From: Butyrivibrio sp. M55
GTDB taxonomy: Bacteria; Bacillota; Clostridia; Lachnospirales; Lachnospiraceae
Direction of reading: 5' to 3'
Assembly (NCBI RefSeq): GCF_900116865.1
Contig: NZ_FPCD01000003.1
Location: forward strand, 1-64,000
DNA: 64,000 nucleotides
This document shows positions 17,736 through 26,344 of the stretch, piece after piece (position 1 is the first letter of the stretch; each line of letters starts with the position of its first letter). Below the pieces are notes generated by a model that saw nothing but the letters and a program-made list of their open reading frames with translations, made no database searches and had not been told where the DNA came from. The position numbers and the translations under genes are program-made.

Positions 17736-19419
17736 ACGTCTTCTTTCAATCATTGCGCTCAGCGGCATAACCGTCGTCGTAATATTCCTTGCATGCTTTT
17801 GGTTTCTTGATATGACTCACGACTATCCTTCTGTTCAGTTCAACTCAAACTGGACCGTAAGAGTAGGCAATGAAGAATTTCCGCATGTAAAGCTCACAGA
17901 GATCAATACTCTTTTCTCCGTTCCTCCAAAACGTGGTGACACAGTCATCATGTCGCTTAACATGCCGTTTATAGGTGATATTCCGCTTCCCGCAATTGTT
18001 TTTAGAACCAATTATTCTGCGATTAAGTGCTACCTTGACGGCAAACTCATATACGAGTACGGAATGGATAAATTTGATAACAACAAATTTGTCGGAAGAA
18101 GATATCACTTCATAACAATTCCGCGCAACTATAGAAAAAGCTATTTAACTTTCAAGCTCACAGCGTGTGAAAAAGATGCATTCACCTTCTTTGACCCGGT
18201 ATATTTCGGAAACTATCCCGACCTTTTGACATTCATTATCAGCAATAACCAGTTTGTCATTCTGATCGGAATGTTCCTGTTTACTTTCGGTCTCTTTTTG
18301 CTGACCCTGAGCCTTTTGTTTGTCACGTACCTGCCGGAATTAAAAATACAGATATTTGCATCACTCCTATGCATAAACATAGGCTTTTATCTCATGTGCT
18401 ATTCAAATATGCTTTCGCTGTTTATAAACACCGACATTGAGACCGAGCTGGAGTATTTCACACTATTCCTCTTTGTTCCGCTATGCTACATAATCTTGTA
18501 CTTCATGAATGAGATCAAACTGAAAAAGACAATGATCTGCCTGTTTATCGCAAGCATAGTAGTGCCTATTCTTCAGCAGTTTTTGTACTTCATGTTTTCC
18601 ATTCACTTAAAGCGCACCCTTGTACTGTTCGACATTAATGCGCTTATAATCTACGTTTTGATTGTCTATTGCTTTGTAAGGACAATTGTAAAAAAGAAAG
18701 CTCTCTTTATAGAAAACCTGCAGATGATAGGCATGTTCGCGCTTTCAACTTCAGGCTTCATACACCTTATAGGATATACACTGACAACCATTCGCGTTTT
18801 GCCCGCGCAGACGGCAACCTTCCCGATGATAGGTCTGGGCGCGATTATTTTTGCAATGTCACAGCTTGCATACTACCTGCTGTACATCACCAAGACTTTT
18901 GCCCAGAAAAAAGAGCGTGAATCACTTGTCCACCTTGCTTATGCGGACGGACTAACAGATCTCCCCAACAGGGCAAGTGCCGACAGAGAAATGAAGGCAC
19001 TCGACAGATCCCAGCGTGACTACTGCATAATCAGTATCGACTTAAACGGGCTTAAACCCGTAAATGACAAAATGGGTCACCCCGAAGGCGATAAATATAT
19101 TTTGGATTTCTCAAAGATACTCACCGGCACCTTCGCCCAACATGGAATGTGCGCCAGAATAGGCGGAGACGAATTTCTTGTAATAATAAAAGACGCCGTT
19201 TCACTCGACATCGATGATCTGATAAGTCGAATGAACAGCGCCCTTGATGTTATGAATGCAATCTACCCTGATTACGTACGAAGCGTTGCAGCAGGTTACG
19301 CATACCGGCACGAATGCCCCGAAAAGGGCTCGCACGAGGTATACCTGCTGGCCGATCGCCGTATGTATGAAAACAAGAAGATCATGCATGAAAAACTTGG
19401 AATAGATGCCAGACTATGA
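17728..19419 (+). CDS. membrane diguanylate cyclase with 7TM sensor (second of a pair)
   Basis: A 563-residue protein, apparently a diverged paralogue of the preceding gene: an N-terminal anchor, an extracytoplasmic domain with WTVRVGNEEFPHVKL (compare WTISHGHKSFTAVSL upstream), seven transmembrane helices and a GGDEF domain (YADGLTDLPNRASADREM...ARIGGDEFLVII). It is predicted to make cyclic-di-GMP; no RxxD inhibitory site was seen. The 8-nt overlap with the first gene implies coupled expression. The stop codon lies inside a hairpin shared with the convergent gene at 19414. Confidence 0.9.
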   Translation: MRKRLLSIIALSGITVVVIFLACFWFLDMTHDYPSVQFNSNWTVRVGNEEFPHVKLTEINTLFSVPPKRGDTVIMSLNMPFIGDIPLPAIVFRTNYSAIKCYLDGKLIYEYGMDKFDNNKFVGRRYHFITIPRNYRKSYLTFKLTACEKDAFTFFDPVYFGNYPDLLTFIISNNQFVILIGMFLFTFGLFLLTLSLLFVTYLPELKIQIFASLLCINIGFYLMCYSNMLSLFINTDIETELEYFTLFLFVPLCYIILYFMNEIKLKKTMICLFIASIVVPILQQFLYFMFSIHLKRTLVLFDINALIIYVLIVYCFVRTIVKKKALFIENLQMIGMFALSTSGFIHLIGYTLTTIRVLPAQTATFPMIGLGAIIFAMSQLAYYLLYITKTFAQKKERESLVHLAYADGLTDLPNRASADREMKALDRSQRDYCIISIDLNGLKPVNDKMGHPEGDKYILDFSKILTGTFAQHGMCARIGGDEFLVIIKDAVSLDIDDLISRMNSALDVMNAIYPDYVRSVAAGYAYRHECPEKGSHEVYLLADRRMYENKKIMHEKLGIDARL

Positions 19420-19436
19420 TTCACATAGTTTGGCAT
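19406..19436. terminator. bidirectional terminator holding two stop codons
   Basis: ATGCCAGACTATG (19406-19418) pairs with CATAGTTTGGCAT (19424-19436) with one mismatch in 13 bp. The plus-strand cyclase stop (19417-19419) and the minus-strand lipoprotein stop (19414-19416) both lie inside it. The genes therefore overlap by 6 bp tail to tail. Confidence 0.7.
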
Positions 19437-20046
19437 TTCTAAGTGTGCAATACTCATACTCACCCTCTTTATACAGGTCAAAGACTCCTTCTACCGTTAT
19501 CGGGTCCTCTTCCTTCGGGTAATTATCGGGATATTTGTAATCACTTGTAAGTTCAAACTCAACTCCCTGCGAGCAGCACGCCGTGGCATCTTTTATAATG
19601 CAGGCAAAGTAGCGCTTCCCCGTATCCTCGGCAACATACTCAGTATAATTTCCGGTCATCTTAATTGTCTTTCCAACAAAATTTTCAGGATAATACATCA
19701 TGTTATAGACTGTTGTATATATCATTGTAGCCGACTGTTTGGTCAGATCGACGTAATCTCCGTCCACCTTAATTTCTTCCGCGGTATGAAAACTTGTTGC
19801 AGCCGCCGAGTTGTCCGAAGCGCCCGAAGTCTCACCATAAGAAGCATCATCATCCTCTTCATATTCTCCGTACTCTGCAATCAAAGACGACATATCACTT
19901 GCCGCCATCTGCTCCGCGATCACATCATCAACAGTCTTTGCACCGCTTCCGGGCCTTGAGCTTACCGCCTTTGAATCATCTGCGCATCCCGAAGTAATAA
20001 GCACAACCAACGTCATCACTGCTATATATCTCATTTTTTTCATCAT
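19414..20046 (-). CDS. zinc-uptake-operon lipoprotein
   Basis: A 210-residue lipoprotein with signal YIAVMTLVVLITSGC. An acidic Ser/Asp/Glu linker is followed by a C-terminal OB-like domain (FVGKTIKMTGNYTEYV; ACIIKDATACCSQGVEFEL; ITVEGVFDLY). The Cys-Cys pair within a strand resembles the domain found in the DUF1980/YcgQ family that accompanies metal transport genes; this is a family-level guess. The start overlaps the stop of the ABC permease (ATGA), with GGAGG 6 nt upstream, so it is the last gene of the zinc operon. Confidence 0.75.
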   Translation of the reverse strand: MMKKMRYIAVMTLVVLITSGCADDSKAVSSRPGSGAKTVDDVIAEQMAASDMSSLIAEYGEYEEDDDASYGETSGASDNSAAATSFHTAEEIKVDGDYVDLTKQSATMIYTTVYNMMYYPENFVGKTIKMTGNYTEYVAEDTGKRYFACIIKDATACCSQGVEFELTSDYKYPDNYPKEEDPITVEGVFDLYKEGEYEYCTLRNAKLCES

Positions 20047-20885
20047 GCTTTTCCTCCTGTTCCTTTTCCGATAAAATAAGCCACCGCAAATACAAAAACA
20101 TCAACCGCTACAATAGTAGATCCGACAGGTGTTCCGGCAAGCATCGATATGAGCATTCCTGATATTGCACATATAACGGATGAGATTGCCGAAAAAATCG
20201 TAACGCTTTTGAAATTCTTTAATATACTCATGGCAGAGAGCGCGGGGAATATCACAAGCGCCGATATAAGCAGCGAACCTACAAGATTCATGGAAAGCAC
20301 TATTATCACTGCGATCATTACCGCAATGATAAAGTTATAGGCATCTGCTTTTACCCCGGTAGCCTTTGCAAAATCCTCATCAAAAGTAACCGCAAATATC
20401 TTGTTGTACATAAAAAGAAATAATGCCACAACAATGATCGACAACACCACACATACCATAACTTCCGACATCGTAAGTGTAAGTATCGACATCGAACCAA
20501 ACAATGTACTGCACACATCTCCCGAAAGATTAGCGGAGGTTGAAAATTTATTTACGATAAGATAACCAAATGCCAGCGCCCCGACTGAGATCATCGCTAT
20601 CGCGGCATCGCCCTTTATCTTTGCGTTATTTCCGCTCCTTAAGAGGAAAACAGCGCAGATAACGGTTATCGGCAAAATAACGGCGGTCTGGTTTGCAATC
20701 TTTAATACAGTTGCAATCGCCATCGCTCCGAAAGCAACGTGCGAAAGTCCGTCACCGATAAACGAATATCTCTTAAGAACAAGCGTCACTCCAAGAAGCG
20801 ACGACGACAATGCTATAAGCGTTCCTACTATAAATGCATAGACAACAAACGGATATTGGAAGTATTCCACCAACTTATCTATCAT
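20043..20885 (-). CDS. zinc/manganese ABC transporter permease
   Basis: A 280-residue protein with about eight transmembrane helices and the ABC-3 permease layout (GDGLSHVAFGAMA; GSLLISALVIFPALSAM). It forms the membrane channel with the ATPase encoded just upstream. The start overlaps the ATPase gene by 4 nt and its stop overlaps the lipoprotein start. The zinc versus manganese choice is inferred from the solute-binding protein and neighbours. Confidence 0.92.
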   Translation of the reverse strand: MIDKLVEYFQYPFVVYAFIVGTLIALSSSLLGVTLVLKRYSFIGDGLSHVAFGAMAIATVLKIANQTAVILPITVICAVFLLRSGNNAKIKGDAAIAMISVGALAFGYLIVNKFSTSANLSGDVCSTLFGSMSILTLTMSEVMVCVVLSIIVVALFLFMYNKIFAVTFDEDFAKATGVKADAYNFIIAVMIAVIIVLSMNLVGSLLISALVIFPALSAMSILKNFKSVTIFSAISSVICAISGMLISMLAGTPVGSTIVAVDVFVFAVAYFIGKGTGGKA

Positions 20886-21592
20886 GCAAGCTCGCCTCCT
20901 TCCATATTCATAAAGAACTTTCCGACATTACTCGATACATACTCATCCTTGGTTCCAAAAAACAAAGTTTTCCCGATATGAAGTATGTGGCTTGCATACT
21001 TAACGGCAGCGGCTATATCATGCGATACCATGATTATCGTAACTCCGCTGTCATTTAGTTCTTTTATCAGTTCGTACATCTCAAACGTAACTTTGGGATC
21101 AAGTCCGGAAACAGGCTCATCCAGAAGAAGAACTTTTGTGGTGGCACAAAGAGCCCTTGCCAAAAGAACTCTTTGCTGCTGCCCACCGGATAACTCTCTG
21201 TAACACCTGTTTTTAAGATCGGTAATGCCCATCCTCTCCATATTCTCACGGGCAATCTTCCTTTCTTTTTCCGTATAAAAAGGTCGTAGTCCCATATGAG
21301 ACTGACATCCCGAAAGAACAATCTCAAATACGGATGCCGGAAAATCTCTTTGAACAACCGTCTGCTGAGGCAGATAGCCTATCTCATTCTTTTTAAGCCC
21401 ATCACCGAACAGAATCTGTCCACCAATAGATGCCTGTAATCCCAGCATTGTTTTCATGAGAGTTGTCTTACCTGAACCATTCTCTCCAACAATACAAAGA
21501 TAGTTTCCTTTTTCAACTATGAAATTCAAATTATCTACAACCACAGTTCTATCGTATCCAAGCGACAGATTCTGCGCGGAAATGAACGACAT
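20882..21592 (-). CDS. zinc/manganese ABC transporter ATPase
   Basis: A 236-residue ATPase. Walker A is GENGSGKTT, the ABC signature LSGGQQQR and Walker B VLLLDEPVSGLD, with the switch His in MVSHD. It powers metal import through the adjoining permease. The start at 21592 (MSFISAQNLSLGYD) is chosen because GGGAGGTG lies 6-7 nt upstream; the longer frame to 21637 would overlap the binding-protein gene. It lies 16 bp after that gene's stop. Confidence 0.94.
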   Translation of the reverse strand: MSFISAQNLSLGYDRTVVVDNLNFIVEKGNYLCIVGENGSGKTTLMKTMLGLQASIGGQILFGDGLKKNEIGYLPQQTVVQRDFPASVFEIVLSGCQSHMGLRPFYTEKERKIARENMERMGITDLKNRCYRELSGGQQQRVLLARALCATTKVLLLDEPVSGLDPKVTFEMYELIKELNDSGVTIIMVSHDIAAAVKYASHILHIGKTLFFGTKDEYVSSNVGKFFMNMEGGELA

Positions 21593-21608
21593 TATAACAC
21601 CTCCCGCC

Positions 21609-22649
21609 TTATTTAAGCGCTTCCTTAAGTACTTCAAGATTTCCTTCCATTACAGAAATATAAGTTACTCCCTTTGCTACATCATCAGAAGTTGTTGACT
21701 GCAAAGAATCCATTGTAAGGATGTTCTGATCCTTCTTTGCTGTGTTCTGCTTTACAGTATCGGCAATCTTCTTGTCCTTTCCTTCAATGGTCAGGATGGA
21801 ACCAAGTCCGAGTTCATCTACTTTCTTTGAAAGGAATGTTATTGTTTCAAAACTTGCTTCAGTCTCTGCTGAGCAACCTACAAATGCTGCATAATATTCA
21901 AGTCCGTAATCATCAACAAGGTAACGGAACGGGAAACGGTCTGCGAAAAGAACTGTCTTCTTGCTTCCTGCCTTAACCACATTCTCATATTCTGCATCAA
22001 GAGCTTCAAGCTTTGTAATGTAGTCGTTTGCGTTCTTCTCATAAACGTCTTTGTTAGCTTCATCAACAGAAACCATCCCGTCTTTTATGGCACTGCAAAG
22101 TTTAGCCGCATTCTTAAGTGAGAGCCATACGTGCTCGTCGTATTCTACTTCTTCACCTTCTTCGCCCTCTTCAGCCTCTTCCTCTTCGGCTTCCATTCCT
22201 TCAACAACCTCTTCTTCCTTGATGTCATCGCCAAGTACGTCGAGAAGGTTGATAACTACCATATCTTTATTGGTTGCTTCCTTGAGCGCATCATCTACCC
22301 ATTCATCCGACTCTCCGCCAACATAAATGAACATGTCGCATTTTGAGATCTTAGCAATATCTTCTGCTGTGGGCTGATAGCTGTGAAGGTCTACACCGCT
22401 ATCAAGAAGCATTGTGATGTCTGCATTTGCAGGGTTCTCTCCTGCTATATTCTTAACCCAGTCATATTCAGGGAAAATAGTTGTCACAATGCTTATATCA
22501 CTGTCGCCTGCTACCTCAGATACAGCTTCCGAAGCATTTCCTGCTGATGTTCCTGCAGCTGATGCATCCTGAGCATTTCCATTTCCGCATGCGCAAATAA
22601 TGCTGCTTGCCATTACGGCAGCAACCAAAACTGAAATATATTTCTTCAT
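21609..22649 (-). CDS. ZnuA-like zinc-binding lipoprotein
   Basis: A 346-residue lipoprotein with a signal peptide ending at SSIICAC. The fold is the metal-binding SBP (cluster A-I) type: ITMLLDSGVDLHSYQPT gives the first His and DEHVWLSLKN the second. The variable loop that is usually His-rich is here almost purely acidic (EEEEAEEGEEGEEVEYDEH). The segment where the third His is common reads FADRFPFRYLVDDYGL, without His. It delivers metal to the ABC permease; zinc is most likely. An NGNAQDASAAGTSAGNAS linker follows the lipid Cys. Confidence 0.9.
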   Translation of the reverse strand: MKKYISVLVAAVMASSIICACGNGNAQDASAAGTSAGNASEAVSEVAGDSDISIVTTIFPEYDWVKNIAGENPANADITMLLDSGVDLHSYQPTAEDIAKISKCDMFIYVGGESDEWVDDALKEATNKDMVVINLLDVLGDDIKEEEVVEGMEAEEEEAEEGEEGEEVEYDEHVWLSLKNAAKLCSAIKDGMVSVDEANKDVYEKNANDYITKLEALDAEYENVVKAGSKKTVLFADRFPFRYLVDDYGLEYYAAFVGCSAETEASFETITFLSKKVDELGLGSILTIEGKDKKIADTVKQNTAKKDQNILTMDSLQSTTSDDVAKGVTYISVMEGNLEVLKEALK

Positions 22650-22704
22650 AATATTCCTCTTTCTTATTCATTTTTTATTATTGTATTGGATAAAAAATAT
22701 GATC

Positions 22705-22726
22705 ATGTAGCAGCAAAACGCTACAC
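22705..22726 (-). terminator. small hairpin between first gene and znuA-like gene
   Basis: TGTAGC and GCTACA form a 6-bp stem with an 8-nt loop. On minus a T-run (ATATTTTTTATCC) follows about 8 nt later. It sits between the small membrane-protein gene and the binding-protein gene, so it may set partial termination or mRNA stability inside the operon. Weak on its own. Confidence 0.35.
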
Positions 22727-22739
22727 AAAAGAGGTTGCT

Positions 22740-23063
22740 TCAATTATCGAGACGTACCTTGAAGCTGACAAGTGTAGGATGAGAAATGTTCTCATTTTCT
22801 TTTGGCAAAATAATCGAGACGATCATTACTGCAACTACACTTATAGCAAGATGTATAAGACCTGTAGAAATCTGATTAAGAAACTGCTCGCACCTTGCGA
22901 TATTGTGACATACGGGACACTCTACGCCATGGCACTCATGATGCTGTTCCTTAACTATATAAATTGTGGAAAAGAGCATGGTAAAGCTGAGTGCTACCGC
23001 TACAAATACCGCTATCACTCTGCGCACACTATTATGTTTCTCACCTGCGCCATTATAATTCAT
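22740..23063 (-). CDS. small membrane protein with His/Cys metal-ligand loop
   Basis: A 107-residue protein with two transmembrane helices (about 15-37 and 68-88) and between them an exposed loop HHECHGVECPVCHNIARCEQ. It has four His or Cys pairs that could hold zinc. It heads the zinc ABC operon, and TTAGGAGAAG precedes the ATG. I know similar short proteins from Lachnospiraceae zinc loci but no function for them. A role in zinc sensing or hand-off is inference. Confidence 0.75.
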   Translation of the reverse strand: MNYNGAGEKHNSVRRVIAVFVAVALSFTMLFSTIYIVKEQHHECHGVECPVCHNIARCEQFLNQISTGLIHLAISVVAVMIVSIILPKENENISHPTLVSFKVRLDN

Positions 23064-23088
23064 GCTTGCTTCTCCTAAAACTTCCTCA

Positions 23089-23118
23089 AGTTTAGTTCAT
23101 TGTTTGCAAAAATGTCAA
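23089..23118 (-). promoter_or_regulatory. probable promoter of the zinc operon
   Basis: On minus, TTGACA (23113-23118), an 18-bp spacer and TAAACT (23089-23094). It lies 26 bp upstream of the small membrane-protein start at 23063. No clear Zur palindrome was found around it. Confidence 0.5.
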
Positions 23119-23177
23119 GCAGGAGTGACCGGAGGTATTGCAGGCGGAGGATTGTGCCTTTAATAAAGGGGATGGCA

Positions 23178-23249
23178 GGCTATAGGGCAGGGATTTTCAG
23201 TGGTTTCATACGTTGACATTCAAATACTGAAAATCCCTGTCCTATAGCC
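23178..23249. repeat. long inverted repeat (23-bp arms) after the kinase gene
   Basis: The arms at 23178-23200 and 23227-23249 pair over 23 bp with one G-T mismatch around a 26-nt loop. No T-run follows on either strand. It lies 130-200 bp beyond the histidine kinase stop and upstream of the zinc promoter. It may be a factor-dependent terminator or a mobile palindrome. The rest of 23119-23378 shows nothing else. Confidence 0.7.
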
Positions 23250-23378
23250 GATTATCTTTCTTACTTAAGGATCAAAGATCTGCCATACTAAGGCCGGTAG
23301 TATTAATTATCAGCGAAGTGGTATAGCACTATGAACCATATAATTACACAAAAGTAAAATAATTGATCCAGCATAGCA

Positions 23379-25808
23379 TTAATCCTCGTTTTCTGTAACA
23401 TTTTCTATAATCGCATCAAATTCAAGAATTACCTTAAAGAAATCACCGTCTATGAAGATGTTCATAGTTCCACCCATTGCCTCGGTGAGACTGTGAGCTA
23501 TAGACAGGCCGAGTCCGTTTCCGTCTGTATATCTTGATTTATCTCCTCTGACAAATCTTTCCATCAGTTCTTCAGGTGAGATGTTTAATTGTTCACGTGA
23601 TATATTTCTAAAAGTAAATCTAAGTTTATCGCCATCCTTTTCAAGGTCTACATAAGCTCTTGTATCTGCCTGAGCATATTTGACAATATTACTCATAATA
23701 TTATCGAACACTCTCCACAAATACCTGTTGTCTGCCATAAGGCGCACTTCACTGTCACAGCTGTTAACAACGACTTCTATTTTCTTTTCCTTAAGTCGTT
23801 CCGCGAATTCTCCGATAGACTGGTCAAGCAAAACCTCCGCATTTACTTCCTCCATGTTCAATTCAATATTTCCGCTGGAGATTTTCGATGCTTCAATAAT
23901 ATCTTCAACAAGTTTTTTAAGTCGAAGCGACTGTCTGTTCAAAACTTCAAGATATTCTTTTGCATTCTCGTTTTCAAGGTTCTCTTTATTAAGAAGATCA
24001 ACGTAATTTATTATGGATGTGATAGGCGTCTTAATATCATGAGATACATTTGTAATGAGCTCCGTCTTCATTCGCTCACTCTTTGTGCGCTCCGCCAAAG
24101 CAATCTCAATTCCCGCCTGAATATCGTTGAGGGCTGTTCCGGTTTCTTCCATAAACTGCGGCATTCCCCTTACATCAACATGTGCTGTCATATCTCCCGC
24201 CGCAAGTTTTTCTGCAGAGTCTTTTATCTTCGAATAGCTTCGAATTCCCCAGAATATAAAGGCTGCGAGTACAACCTTATCCATAAAATAAACACACAAA
24301 CCATCAAACCATACACCTACATACATTTCTAAAGCTACATTTATCACTATCAAAATTAGAGGTATTAAAACATAAGCAATCCATATCCGCGTCTTCCATC
24401 CAACTTTCATCATTAGCTTTATAATAAACATGTTCTTGTGCAATCTATGAAGCTTGAAATTAACCGCAACTAATGAACAGAAGCAAAGCCCTACTGCCAT
24501 TCCAAGTATAAAGCTTCCCCCTATACCAATTAGCACCTTATAATACGACCAATAATCCAATCTATTTTTCAGCTCAACTATTATTGTTAAAAATATAAGC
24601 TCCAAAGCTACTGTCGCAATAAATGCTAAATCTACCGGAATCCAATCAAACGGACCTGCCACAATTTTTTTGCTCTGTTTTGTATGGCCTGCTGCTTTAA
24701 TAAATAACCCAAAACATACCCATATCATTACAAAAGAAATAATACTGACTATAGGAATAAAAGGCTTAATCGTATATGCTACGCTGACAATCTTCTTAGC
24801 TTTTGCATAATAATCGTTTGCATGACCTTTAGCGGAAAGTTTAGCTTCATTTGGAAAACAAATGAAAGTAAAGTGCTTATTTTGGGAATCTTCTACATTT
24901 GTTCTGATTTTCGGAAGATCATTTAAATAAGTAAAACGTGTTCCAACCGCATCAAAAGAGTCCATGTCTTTTAAAGTATCATGAATCGGAGACAGATCCG
25001 CCACATACTCCCCATCCAATATGCTTTTTTCGCCATTGGAATTTTCAGGATTCAAACACAATTTATAGTCTTCGATAGACTTTGAGATGGGATCATATGC
25101 ATTTCCTGCAACATAAAGTTTATCATTTTCTTCAGGGCTGTCTTCTTCTCCCGGTTTATTCATAGACCAAAGTTTGCGAAAGGTGTTATCCACATTTTGG
25201 GCATTGGCAAAAGAAAAATCATCCCCTACTGTCTCATACCAAAATGAATCCAGCGCAATAAATCGATCATTGGCATATACATATGCTTTACTTCCCAAGG
25301 TATCGTATCCTATACCTTGAACTTCAAATACTTCCTCACGTCTGCTTGTATCTGTACGTATGTAATTCTGCTCCCCGAACATTTCTAAGAATTGTCCACT
25401 GCTATAAAAAGCTGTTTTGTCATTTACTGTATATGACTCAATAAATAATTCATTATTCCATGATGGCACGGAAACACCGTCAAAATTTCGATAAAGGTAT
25501 ATTCTGTTATCATTTAAATCTGCATCTACCGATATATCTCCGTCAATAACTCCATAGTAACAATTCATCCCGTTCAAAAGATCGGTATTGAAGCCGGAAT
25601 CATATTTAGAAAGAGCTAGCACAGCATATGCTTTTCCCGCATCATCAAAAACTTCTTTTCTAAATGAGTATGTCGTTGCACCATCACTAAAATCTGTTTT
25701 TGCACCAATAATATAACTTGCAACTATACTCACTAAAAAACACACTGTAAAGAATATGCATGCTATTGCCAATAGTATTTTTGCTTTTATACTGTAAAAT
25801 CGTTTCAT
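23379..25808 (-). CDS. sensor histidine kinase with large extracytoplasmic domain
   Basis: An 809-residue membrane kinase. TM1 is at about 8-32, then an extracytoplasmic domain of about 310 residues, four to six hydrophobic helices (about 345-545), a HAMP-like segment (AEKLAAGDMTAHVDVRG), HisKA with the phospho-His in NVSHDIKTPITS, and HATPase with NGLGLSIAHSLTEAMGG. It would phosphorylate the OmpR-type regulator at 26344, with a lipoprotein gene between them. The stimulus is unknown. Confidence 0.92.
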   Translation of the reverse strand: MKRFYSIKAKILLAIACIFFTVCFLVSIVASYIIGAKTDFSDGATTYSFRKEVFDDAGKAYAVLALSKYDSGFNTDLLNGMNCYYGVIDGDISVDADLNDNRIYLYRNFDGVSVPSWNNELFIESYTVNDKTAFYSSGQFLEMFGEQNYIRTDTSRREEVFEVQGIGYDTLGSKAYVYANDRFIALDSFWYETVGDDFSFANAQNVDNTFRKLWSMNKPGEEDSPEENDKLYVAGNAYDPISKSIEDYKLCLNPENSNGEKSILDGEYVADLSPIHDTLKDMDSFDAVGTRFTYLNDLPKIRTNVEDSQNKHFTFICFPNEAKLSAKGHANDYYAKAKKIVSVAYTIKPFIPIVSIISFVMIWVCFGLFIKAAGHTKQSKKIVAGPFDWIPVDLAFIATVALELIFLTIIVELKNRLDYWSYYKVLIGIGGSFILGMAVGLCFCSLVAVNFKLHRLHKNMFIIKLMMKVGWKTRIWIAYVLIPLILIVINVALEMYVGVWFDGLCVYFMDKVVLAAFIFWGIRSYSKIKDSAEKLAAGDMTAHVDVRGMPQFMEETGTALNDIQAGIEIALAERTKSERMKTELITNVSHDIKTPITSIINYVDLLNKENLENENAKEYLEVLNRQSLRLKKLVEDIIEASKISSGNIELNMEEVNAEVLLDQSIGEFAERLKEKKIEVVVNSCDSEVRLMADNRYLWRVFDNIMSNIVKYAQADTRAYVDLEKDGDKLRFTFRNISREQLNISPEELMERFVRGDKSRYTDGNGLGLSIAHSLTEAMGGTMNIFIDGDFFKVILEFDAIIENVTENED

Positions 25809-25825
25809 CTTTTTTCCTCAATCCG

Positions 25826-26344
25826 TCACAAACGTGTCATAGCATTGTTTGAGTAAGTAATTGCTGTTACCACGCGATTTTTTTCATCTATGTCAAATGA
25901 AAGTGAGCAATTTTTATATTGATACATAATTTTTGATGCAACATCATCTGTACTTGTCGTAGCTATATCACCGTATGCGGCGATCAAGTCATCATAAGTG
26001 CTCCCTACTCCGATTCCTCTGGAAGTTTTTACATTTGAGTCATGGATTACCACTGACTGTGTTTTATCATTAATGGTTAATAGCTCTATTGAGTTCGGTT
26101 CACTTCCAAATACATATGATTTATCAATTTCATTATTTGGTGAAGTCTGTTCTTCACTTGGATTGCCGAGAGCTTCTATATTTTTCTCTGCATCATTTTT
26201 GACAGATACTTTCTTTCCGTTATAGTCAAAAGATAGATCTGATGACCTTAATTTGCCTGATGCACTTCCGCAGCCTGTCAATCCGCCCCCAACAAGTGTA
26301 AGCACCATAGCAGATATTATTAAAAAACCAGTTCTTTTTTTCAT
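25826..26344 (-). CDS. lipoprotein between regulator and kinase
   Basis: A 172-residue lipoprotein (signal IISAMVLTLVGGGLTGC). The body has FDYNGKKVSV, SIELLTINDKTQSVVIHDSN and RGIGVGSTYDDLIAAYG, the last like a short repeat found in secreted Clostridial proteins that sense or bind ligands. Its ATG shares one base with the regulator stop (TAATG) and it ends 18 bp before the kinase, so it is part of the same operon and may serve as an accessory sensor. That role is inference. Confidence 0.75.
   Translation of the reverse strand: MKKRTGFLIISAMVLTLVGGGLTGCGSASGKLRSSDLSFDYNGKKVSVKNDAEKNIEALGNPSEEQTSPNNEIDKSYVFGSEPNSIELLTINDKTQSVVIHDSNVKTSRGIGVGSTYDDLIAAYGDIATTSTDDVASKIMYQYKNCSLSFDIDEKNRVVTAITYSNNAMTRL

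Noticed and set aside
22686..23078. Plus-strand 130-residue frame opposite the zinc-operon membrane protein
   Set aside because: The opposite strand holds a protein with a typical two-helix, His/Cys loop layout, a ribosome site and a promoter; the plus frame has no domain.
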